Positions 1 through 5,130 of a stretch of DNA of 5,130 nucleotides are shown here, piece by piece. The notes below the pieces were generated by a model. It did no database searches, was not told the DNA's origin, and was given only the letters and a program-made list of their open reading frames with translations. Each line of letters starts with the position of its first letter. Within the stretch, counting starts at the first letter, position 1. The stretch is from an uncultured Collinsella sp. (GTDB lineage: Bacteria > Actinomycetota > Coriobacteriia > Coriobacteriales > Coriobacteriaceae). Both the position numbers and the translations under genes were made by a program. The DNA lies in contig URNC01000137.1 of NCBI GenBank assembly GCA_900549065.1, positions 1 through 5,130 on the forward strand, given 5' to 3'.

Positions 1-747
1 CGTCCCCGTCTCCTCCGCCGCAACTACACGCTGCGTCCAGGCCGGCATGGCAGCTTGTTCGGTCTGCGAGGCAGGCTCGTTCTGCGCAATCTGCTCATGC
101 TGCATCAGCGACAACTCGCCGCACCCGGCAAAGCCCTCAACTTCGTCGAGTTCATCCGCCAGATTCACGCCGTGCACGTATCCCATATCTACAGCCGGAG
201 AGTCGCCAGCATGCTGCGCCGGCCCTTCAGCGTCATCGTATACAAGGGGGTTCCGGGGGCGCCGACCATGCTCGGCTTCCGCTTTTCCATAATCATCAAC
301 ACGCGGGCCTCTTGTAGCGCGAGGCACCCCGGGTTCCCTATCAACAAAAGCATCGGGCTCAATCGTCATGCGCCGATCGGAATCAACCGCTCCCTCGCCC
401 GCTCGCCCGTTGCCGCATATACTGTGCGCAGCGATGACCTCGGTCGCCCCCGCGCGAAACAGTCCCTCGATATCCGACGGATCGAGCGTTTCTATCAACA
501 CGACCACGCGACTCACGCGGCCTTCGGCCGTCAGGCGCGCAACAGTCTTGCGCACATCTTCGGTATCGAACAGAGACGCCGCGATGATGGCAGCTCCGCG
601 GCACGACGGAAACGCCCGCGCCATGGAAACCAGTCCGTCCAGGTCACCCACGCGAAGCACCTGTGCACCCGTATCACGACCCTCGACTTCCCGCTGCAAC
701 AGCCCGTAATCGCCGCACGCGCAGCACGCAAGCCAGATCGCCTTCAT
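1..747 (-). CDS. cpaE: TadZ/CpaE-like pilus assembly protein, N-terminal part (runs off the left edge)
   Basis: Reading from ATG at 747-745 leftward gives 249 codons with no stop to base 1, so the gene is partial at its 3' end. Residues 1-109 look like an atypical receiver domain: a hydrophobic strand near 52-57 (AAIIAA), another at 81-86 (VVVLIE), then FRAGATEVI at 97-105, the usual helix 4/strand 5 pattern of receiver folds. Residues 110-249 are a long acidic, Gly/Pro/Arg-rich segment that looks disordered. TadZ/CpaE proteins have this N-terminal domain followed by a ParA/MinD-type ATPase that localises the Tad pilus machine at the inner membrane. No Walker A motif is visible here; it would lie beyond the edge. 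The ATG overlaps the cpaB stop by one base (TGATG), and GGAGG sits 9 nt upstream, so the two are translationally coupled. The family call rests mainly on the weak receiver pattern and on cpaB next door; the frame itself is solid. Confidence 0.75.
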   Translation of the reverse strand, partial: MKAIWLACCACGDYGLLQREVEGRDTGAQVLRVGDLDGLVSMARAFPSCRGAAIIAASLFDTEDVRKTVARLTAEGRVSRVVVLIETLDPSDIEGLFRAGATEVIAAHSICGNGRAGEGAVDSDRRMTIEPDAFVDREPGVPRATRGPRVDDYGKAEAEHGRRPRNPLVYDDAEGPAQHAGDSPAVDMGYVHGVNLADELDEVEGFAGCGELSLMQHEQIAQNEPASQTEQAAMPAWTQRVVAAEETGT

Positions 748-1406
748 CACTCGTCGCCTCCGCTCTTTTTGCCGCGCGCCGTGGCGGGAATCGTCAAGCT
801 GACCGTTCCCTTGCCCGATGCCCCCAGCAGTTCCTTGACGTCTTCGGGGTCAGCCGCCAGCGTCACCCATTCGATCTTGCCCTCGCGCGTGGCACCGGAA
901 TCTTCACTGGTATCGATCACGTACGCGCCGCACAGCCGATCGGTTACGCCGTCTTTTTGCACATACACATCCACGTAGCTGCCCACGCCCGTAGCACCGC
1001 CGACCGAGTGCTCGGCATCGACCGCCACCGAAACGGCGACCTTGCCCTTAGGCACCTCGAGCTTGTGGCTCTCGGCCTTGGTGTAGACATTGCAGATCAC
1101 GGCGTTTTTGGGAATACGCGAAGTCGTCACGTCGCCGCGCACCTGGCGCAGCTCGGTCGCCGCGTCACGCGGCAGCAGACTTGTCAACCATTCCTGGGTT
1201 ATGACATTGGTCTCATCGAGGGTCTCGCCCACATCGATATCGCGCGCCGCGACGCATACCTCGACGCGATCGCCACCGTACCTGGCCAAGGTCTCAGCCT
1301 GGACCTGTTCGGTTTGCGAGCGGATCGACGAGCCGTAAACCATACAGAGCAGAGCAGCGAGCACGCCCGCGACCAGACTGATGGCGATGCGCTTGCTCTT
1401 GTTCAC
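747..1406 (-). CDS. cpaB: Flp/Tad pilus assembly protein CpaB (SAF domain)
   Basis: 219 residues from a GTG start. A basic start (NKSKR) is followed by one membrane segment at about residues 6-25, placing the rest outside the cytoplasmic membrane. Residues ~47-108 fit a SAF domain (VCVAARDIDVGETLDETNV, later IPKNAVICN). Residues ~116-206 fit the RcpC/CpaB C-terminal domain, with VPKGKVAVSVAVD and then GVGSYVDVYV, matching the usual pattern of 'pGk-AvsV-vd...GsyVDV'. CpaB is an accessory protein of Tad (Flp) type IVc pilus assembly, thought to work with the outer parts of the machine; what it does in an organism without an outer membrane is less clear. An ATG 15 nt upstream is in frame, but GTG at 1406 is preferred because AGAGGAG lies 5 nt before it and would otherwise be inside the gene. 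It is the first visible gene of a tad operon. It is slightly short for the family. Confidence 0.88.
   Translation of the reverse strand: MNKSKRIAISLVAGVLAALLCMVYGSSIRSQTEQVQAETLARYGGDRVEVCVAARDIDVGETLDETNVITQEWLTSLLPRDAATELRQVRGDVTTSRIPKNAVICNVYTKAESHKLEVPKGKVAVSVAVDAEHSVGGATGVGSYVDVYVQKDGVTDRLCGAYVIDTSEDSGATREGKIEWVTLAADPEDVKELLGASGKGTVSLTIPATARGKKSGGDE
757..761 (-). promoter_or_regulatory. Ribosome binding site of the cpaE-like gene
   Basis: GGAGG on the minus strand, 9 nt before the ATG at 747. It lies inside the last codons of cpaB, which supports coupled translation and fixes the start of the downstream gene. Confidence 0.7.
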
Positions 1407-1411
1407 GGCCG

Positions 1412-1418
1412 CTCCTCT
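1412..1418 (-). promoter_or_regulatory. Ribosome binding site deciding the cpaB GTG start
   Basis: AGAGGAG on the minus strand, followed by the 5-nt spacer CGGCC and then GTG (1406-1404). This favours GTG over the in-frame ATG at 1421, which has no comparable site upstream. Confidence 0.7.
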
Positions 1419-1492
1419 CATGGCAGTGCCGGGCGAATGCCCGTACCACCATTGTCTGGGCGGTCAGAGTGCAAAGCGCCGCAATCGCGATC

Positions 1493-1568
1493 TTGGTTTT
1501 CGATGTCAAACCAATCGCTGACCAAAAGCTGACCAGCCCGTCAAGCTCGTGGCAAGGTTTTGGTCAGC
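1493..1568. repeat. Cluster of short direct and inverted repeats upstream of cpaB
   Basis: On the plus strand GCTGACCA occurs at 1517-1524 and again at 1528-1535, exactly 11 bp apart, and in inverted form as TGGTCAGC at 1561-1568. Extended copies GCTGACCAAAA (1517-1527) and TTTTGGTCAGC (1558-1568) form an 11-bp perfect inverted repeat. Beside it TTGGTTT (1493-1499) and AAACCAA (1508-1514) form a 7-bp inverted repeat with an 8-bp gap. The gap and its right arm contain a consensus -35 hexamer on the minus strand (TTGACA, 1509-1504), though no good -10 follows at normal spacing. The cluster lies in the 252-nt gap between rsgA and cpaB, so an operator for the tad operon is the natural guess. The repeats are seen directly; the role is inferred. 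Confidence 0.45.
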
Positions 1569-1605
1569 ACGTCAGCAAACTGCATGTTTCGAGGCTTTTC
1601 CGCAG

Positions 1606-1641
1606 CAAAAAAGCCGTCTCCCGAACAGTTGGGAGACGGCT
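1606..1641 (-). terminator. Intrinsic terminator of rsgA
   Basis: A perfect 11-bp stem (AGCCGTCTCCC at 1612-1622 with GGGAGACGGCT at 1631-1641) has an 8-nt loop. Read on the minus strand it runs straight into TTTTTTG (1612-1606). It begins 17 nt past the rsgA stop. On the plus strand no T-run follows, so it acts in one direction and separates rsgA from the tad genes. Confidence 0.92.
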
Positions 1642-1658
1642 GTCATAGGAAAAATCAA

Positions 1659-2843
1659 TTACAGATGGACATCGGGATCGAGCATTTGAGCACTCACGCG
1701 CATGGATGACGCCAAGTTTTGGAACGTTTCCAGACGCAGACTGTCGATCTGCCCGGCGTCCTCGGCCTCGCGAACGGCGCAACCCGGCTCATGGGTATGT
1801 GTGCAATCGCCAAACCGGCACGCGCGCGATGCCTCGACAATCTCGGGGAAGGCGCGCGCCAGACCCCGCTCGTGACCCACGAGCGGTAGGCTGCGCAGGC
1901 CCGGGGCATCGGCGATCACACCGGCGTCGCCCGGCAGCGCCACCATCACGCGCGCGACGGTAGTGTGACGGCCCTGGTCGTCGCGTTCGCGCACACCGCC
2001 GGTCGCCAACGTATCGTGGCCCAGCAGTGCATTGAGCAGCGTCGACTTGCCGGCACCCGACTCGCCCAGAATCATGGCGCAGCTCCCGGCAGGCACGCAG
2101 ACACGGACCTCGTCCAGGCCGCGGCCCTCGGCAGAGGACGTCACGATCACGCGCACGTCCGGACCCACCAGGCGGCGCACGCGGTCCAGATCGCGCTCGA
2201 GCTCCTCGGCATCGCAGCGGTCAGCTTTGGTGAGCACCACCACCGGCTCGGCATCGCAGTCGAGCGCCAACACCAGCGAGCGCGCCACGCGGTCGAGCAG
2301 CACCTCACCGGCACCGAGCGCCTGCACGATTAGCACGCTATCCACGTTGGAGCAGAGCACCTGACGCTCTCCGCGGGCACGGCCGCGCCAACGCTCAAAG
2401 CTCGTACGGCGCGGCAGCACGCACTCAATCACGCCCATATCGTGCCCGGGAGCGCGGCGCACCGCCACACGGTCGCCCACGGCAGGCAACAGGACCTCGT
2501 CCTCGCCGCGCGACTTGGCAAACCCCACGGCATGCTCGGCGCGGAAGGTATCGTTGGCAGTCGCCACCAGCGGAAACCCGCGATCCAAGCGCACCACGGC
2601 GCCAAGCTGCATCTGCTCGGGCTCCTCGGCATGTGCGCAAAAGTCGTCAAATGCTGCCTGCTGAGCTTCATCGACCGGCAGGTCATCGAACGCCGGAACA
2701 TCCTGCAGCGCGTCGAGTCCCGGCACGTTTGCCAGCAGCTCCTCGGCAGATGCGGGGGCCTCGGTCGCGAGCTTCCGACGACGATCGCGCTTAGCCCGCG
2801 CCCCCGTCGTCTTTTTCTTCGCTTTAGCCTTAGCCTTGCCCAC
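1659..2843 (-). CDS. rsgA: Ribosome small subunit-dependent GTPase RsgA
   Basis: 394 residues from a GTG start. RsgA is a cytoplasmic GTPase that binds the 30S subunit late in maturation and is released on GTP hydrolysis. Order of parts: a very basic start (Lys/Arg-rich, residues ~3-24), an acidic stretch to ~75, an OB-fold at ~78-147, then the circularly permuted GTPase. G4 (TKAD, 205-208) comes first, then G5 (TSSAEG, 235-240), the P-loop G1 (GESGAGKST, 260-268), a switch I-like RHTT (292-295) and G3 (DAPG, 312-315). A C-terminal zinc knuckle follows with Cys342, Cys347, His349 and Cys355. This G4-G5-G1-G3 order plus the zinc site is diagnostic. The GTG at 2843 is chosen because GGGAGG lies 5 nt upstream; an in-frame ATG at 2927 would begin inside the terminator hairpin. 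The protein is longer than well-known homologues (about 300-350) because of the charged N-terminal ~75 residues. Terminators on both sides suggest it is transcribed alone. Confidence 0.95.
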   Translation of the reverse strand: MGKAKAKAKKKTTGARAKRDRRRKLATEAPASAEELLANVPGLDALQDVPAFDDLPVDEAQQAAFDDFCAHAEEPEQMQLGAVVRLDRGFPLVATANDTFRAEHAVGFAKSRGEDEVLLPAVGDRVAVRRAPGHDMGVIECVLPRRTSFERWRGRARGERQVLCSNVDSVLIVQALGAGEVLLDRVARSLVLALDCDAEPVVVLTKADRCDAEELERDLDRVRRLVGPDVRVIVTSSAEGRGLDEVRVCVPAGSCAMILGESGAGKSTLLNALLGHDTLATGGVRERDDQGRHTTVARVMVALPGDAGVIADAPGLRSLPLVGHERGLARAFPEIVEASRACRFGDCTHTHEPGCAVREAEDAGQIDSLRLETFQNLASSMRVSAQMLDPDVHL

Positions 2844-2848
2844 AAGCG

Positions 2849-2854
2849 CCTCCC
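2849..2854 (-). promoter_or_regulatory. Ribosome binding site deciding the rsgA GTG start
   Basis: GGGAGG on the minus strand with a 5-nt spacer (CGCTT) before GTG at 2843-2841. It is the strongest site in the region and marks the start well downstream of the longest possible reading frame. Confidence 0.8.
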
Positions 2855-2881
2855 AGCACCATAAATCACAACTGAGCAGGT

Positions 2882-2911
2882 ATTTTAAATCAAAAAGAGC
2901 TGGCCGGGCAA
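2882..2911 (-). promoter_or_regulatory. Possible rsgA promoter overlapping the upstream terminator
   Basis: The AT-rich stretch just before rsgA contains TAAAAT (2887-2882, five of six matches to the -10 consensus). TTGCCC (2911-2906, four of six) lies 18 nt upstream, inside the terminator hairpin. Another option is TTGATT (2893-2888) with TGTGAT (2870-2865) at 17 nt. Only ~48 nt separate the terminator from the start codon, so a promoter, if present, must lie here. Neither choice is strong. Confidence 0.3.
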
Positions 2912-2925
2912 AGCCCGACCAGCTC
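2892..2925 (-). terminator. Intrinsic terminator between the Ca2+-ATPase region and rsgA
   Basis: On the minus strand GAGCTGGTCGGGC (2925-2913) pairs with GCCCGGCCAGCTC (2909-2897) around the loop TTT, 13 bp including one U-G wobble. TTTTT (2896-2892) follows directly. It would end transcripts coming from the ATPase gene or from the long hairpin just upstream, about 165 nt after the ATPase stop. Confidence 0.9.
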
Positions 2926-2985
2926 ACAAACTTTCCCTCAGCCCTTTATCATCCGCGCGGGAGAAAAGCCAGCAAGGATACCGCA

Positions 2986-3080
2986 GGGCCCGCCCGCCGG
3001 GAGGGGTTTCCTAAGGGCACATCCCGCAGCCGCAAAGCGGCGAGGACGTGCCCGTGGAAACCCCGCAGGCGGTCGGGCCC
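2986..3080. other. Long imperfect hairpin, candidate structured RNA or palindromic element
   Basis: Five nested arms pair across 95 nt: 2986-2992 with 3074-3080 (GGGCCCG/CGGGCCC), 2994-2998 with 3068-3072 (CCGCC/GGCGG), 3003-3011 with 3056-3064 (GGGGTTTCC/GGAAACCCC), 3015-3020 with 3048-3053 (GGGCAC/GTGCCC), and 3029-3033 with 3037-3041 (GCCGC/GCGGC) around an AAA loop. Small internal loops separate them; TCC/GGA (3022-3024 with 3044-3046) may add three pairs. That is at least 32 bp. No T-run follows on either strand, so it is not an ordinary terminator. It starts 11 nt past the ATPase stop, with a real terminator ~60 nt beyond it. On the minus strand it could be a 3'-UTR structure or a small RNA ending at that terminator; it could also be a repeated extragenic palindrome. 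I recognise no known RNA family in it. Confidence 0.6.
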
Positions 3081-3091
3081 GGACAGGAACG

Positions 3092-5097
3092 TTACTCTTT
3101 TTCGACCGCGCGCATGATCGCCTTGTAGATCTCCATAAGCGGGATGATCAGGAAGGCCAGACCCAGCGCGGCAAGAACGCCCTTGAGCTCAAGCGTCACG
3201 GGGCCAAAGAACATCTCGGCAAGCGTCGGCTGCACGGTCACGATCACCGTCAGCACCAGTGCCAGCGCGGCGGAAGCCCACAGCCACTTGTTCTGCTTCT
3301 TCATGGTGAACAGCGACGCACGACGGCTGCGCATATTGAAGCAGTGGAAAATCTCAACCATGTTGAGCGTGATGAACGCCATCATCACGCCTTCCTCGTC
3401 GGCATTGCCGGCGATCATATCGGCGATGTGGATGTAGCCCATGTCAAAGTACACGCCCACAAAGAAGCTCGCCAGCACCAGCACGGTGATGATTAGGCCC
3501 TGGACCACGCAGTCCAGACCCATATTGCCGGCAAAGACGCCGTCCTTGGCGTTGCGCGGCTTGCGCTTCATGATGTCGCCCTCGGCGTCCTCCATGCCCA
3601 GCGCGAGCGCGGGGAAACAGTCGGTGACCAGGTTCACCCACAGCAGCTGCACCGGCTGGAAGATGGTAAAGCCGATGAGCGTGGCGATGAACACCGAGAA
3701 GACCTCGGCAAGGTTGGCCGAAAGCAGGAACTGAATGACCTTGCGGATGTTGTCGTAGATGCGACGGCCCTCTTCGCAGGCACCGATGATGGTGGCGAAG
3801 TTGTCGTCGGCAAGCACCATATCGGCAACGTTCTTGGTGACGTCGGTGCCGGTGATGCCCATGCCAACGCCGATGTCGGCGCGCTTGATGGACGGGGCGT
3901 CGTTGACGCCGTCGCCCGTCATGGCGACGATCTGGTCGCGCGACTTCCAGGCCTCGACGATGCGGGTCTTGTGCTCGGGCTGGACGCGGGCGTACACGCC
4001 GTAGTCCTCGATGTGCGCGTCGAGTTCCTCGTCGCTCATGCGGTCGAGGTCGGCGCCCGTAATGGCCTGGCTGCGATCGGTGACGATGCCCAGCTGCTTG
4101 GCGATGGCCACGGCGGTGTCGATGTGGTCGCCCGTGATCATGACGGTGCGAATACCGGCATCGTGGGCCTCGCGGATGGCGTCGGCGACCTCGGGGCGGA
4201 CAGGGTCAATCATGCCGGACAGGCCGCAGAAGACCAGGTCGCGCTCGAGCGCAGCGGGGCTGCAGTCGCTCGGGACCTCGGTGTAGGTGCGGCTTGCCAG
4301 CGCCAGCACGCGCAGGGCCTCGTCGGCCATGGCCTTGTTGGCGGCCACGAGCTCGGCGCGACGCTCCTCGGTCAGGGGGACGACCTTATCGCCGTCGTAG
4401 ATATGGGTGCACAGGCCGATCACCACGTCGGGCGCGCCCTTGGTGTACTGCTCATACTCGCCGTCCAGGGTCTCGACGACCACGGACATCATCTTACGGC
4501 CCGAGTCGAACGGGGCCTCGCCCACGCGCGGGTGCTCGGCAGTCAGGCCAGTGAGGCCCGCCTTGCCGGCGTCGTTGACGAGCGCGCACTCAGTCGGCTC
4601 GCCCACGGCCTCGCCCAGCTCCTCGTCCCACTGGGCATCGGAGCACAGAGCCATGCCGGCCAGGAACTTCTCCTTAGGCGCGGCGAGCTCGTGCTTGACG
4701 ACGGTCATCTTGTTTTGGGTAAGGGTACCGGTCTTGTCGGAGCAGATGGTCTGCGTGCAGCCGAGAGTCTCGACGGCAGAGAGCTTGCGGATGATTGCCT
4801 GGCGCTTGGCCATCTTGGTCACGCCAAGCGACAGCACGATGGTCACGACGGCGACCAGGCCCTCGGGGATGGCAGCGACGGCGAGCGAGACGGCAACCAT
4901 AAAGGTATCGAGCAGGGCGGTCGGGTCGGTAAGAACGTTGCCCACGCCGTGGCGGATGATATCAACGCCAAAGATGACGACGCAGATGACGATAACCATG
5001 ATGGTGAGGATGCGGCTGAGCTCGGCAAGCTTCACCTGCAGCGGCGTGAGCTCTTCCTTGGCCTCGGCCAGGGCGCCGGCGATCTTACCCATCTCGG
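3092..5097 (-). CDS. Cation-translocating P-type ATPase, Ca2+ pump (SERCA-like), N-terminus missing
   Basis: This is an ATP-driven membrane pump, most likely exporting Ca2+. Residue numbers count from the Met at 5092, which is internal, not the start: a Glu codon precedes it and EMGKIA matches the conserved '(T)EMGKIA' before M3. Visible parts: M3 (~27-47), M4 with AIPEGL (74-79), phosphorylation loop DKTGTLT (Asp119), nucleotide-domain KGAPD (218-222), TGDH (320-323), hinge MTGDGVNDAP (391-400), M5 (~451-475), M6 (~481-500) and M7-M10 to the end. Ca2+-binding positions of SERCA appear conserved: Glu77 (M4), Asn460 and Glu463 (M5), Asn487, Thr490, Asp491 (M6) and Glu580 (M8). The missing part would be M1, M2 and the actuator domain with its TGES loop, by family length roughly 220 residues. 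The truncation is from the sequencing adapter at the contig end, not mutation. Na+/H+ type transport is less likely given these residues. Confidence 0.93.
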
Positions 5098-5130
5098 CTG
5101 TCTCTTATACACATCTGACGCTGCCGACGA
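5098..5130. other. Nextera (Tn5) sequencing adapter, artefact
   Basis: The last 33 bases are the exact reverse complement of the Nextera Read 1 transposase adapter. The first 19 (CTGTCTCTTATACACATCT, 5098-5116) are the Tn5 mosaic end and the remaining 14 are the adapter tail. It breaks the ATPase reading frame two bases into a codon. It is library-preparation sequence left in the assembly, not a natural transposon end. Confidence 0.98.

Noticed and set aside
55..978. Plus-strand open frame of 307 codons
   Set aside because: It lies opposite cpaE and cpaB, is rich in Arg/His/Ser/Ala as antisense frames in GC-rich DNA are, has no recognisable domain, and ignores the well-supported overlap and ribosome binding sites of the minus-strand genes.
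1294..1509. Small minus-strand frame of 71 codons upstream of cpaB, starting with a short hydrophobic stretch
   Set aside because: It would start at TTG without a ribosome binding site, and most of it overlaps cpaB in another frame with low-complexity Arg/Gln/His sequence. The TTG is part of the TTGACA motif in the repeat region.
1481..1509. Promoter for cpaB from TTGACA (1509-1504)
   Set aside because: The -35 is consensus, but at 16-18 nt spacing the -10 positions (GATTGC and neighbours) match poorly. Kept only as part of the repeat cluster.
663..1532. Plus-strand open frame of 289 codons
   Set aside because: Antisense shadow of cpaB; its sequence has no family resemblance I can see, whereas the minus strand encodes a clear SAF-domain protein.
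2429..2869. Minus-strand frame of 146 codons starting at an ATG upstream of rsgA
   Set aside because: Out-of-frame shadow of rsgA with Arg-rich sequence; the ribosome binding site is spaced for the GTG of rsgA.
2986..3080. Factor-independent terminator for the ATPase gene
   Set aside because: It is too long and no T-run follows on either strand; a proper terminator stands at 2892-2925.
5098..5116. Natural Tn5/IS50 transposon end
   Set aside because: The mosaic end is the engineered 19-bp form and is followed by the exact adapter tail up to the contig end, which marks library preparation, not an insertion.

Overview
The window is visibly GC-rich, and all four genes lie on the minus strand. 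They encode Tad/Flp pilus proteins, RsgA and a SERCA-like Ca2+-ATPase. High GC, frequent GTG starts with strong GGAGG-type ribosome binding sites, and this gene mix suggest an actinobacterium of the gut Coriobacteriia (Collinsella-like). That assignment is an inference from style and content; no rRNA or other marker is present.

Layout, in the direction of transcription (right to left). (1) 5098-5130 is not genomic: it is a complete Nextera/Tn5 adapter in reverse complement, so the biological sequence ends at 5097. (2) 3092-5097 is a P-type Ca2+-ATPase missing its N-terminal part because the contig stops at the adapter. (3) 2844-3091 is a structured intergenic region. It holds a ~95-nt imperfect hairpin (2986-3080), an intrinsic terminator (2897-2925) and an AT-rich stretch that probably carries the rsgA promoter. 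(4) 1659-2843 is rsgA, the circularly permuted GTPase of 30S ribosome maturation, followed by a strong terminator (1612-1641 plus T-tract). (5) 1407-1611 has no convincing gene but carries short direct and inverted repeats upstream of cpaB. (6) 747-1406 is cpaB (SAF-domain pilus assembly protein). It overlaps by one base (5) the next gene, 1-747, an open-ended reading frame with an atypical receiver-like domain typical of TadZ/CpaE. Its ATPase domain would lie beyond the left edge.

The genes form at least three transcription units: the Ca2+-ATPase, rsgA (bounded by terminators on both sides), and the start of a tad pilus operon (cpaB-cpaE...). Nothing suggests functional coupling between ATPase, rsgA and the pilus genes. 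I see no mobile element, CRISPR, tRNA or rRNA. The least explained element is the long hairpin between the ATPase and rsgA. I do not see convincing evidence of a wholly new system.
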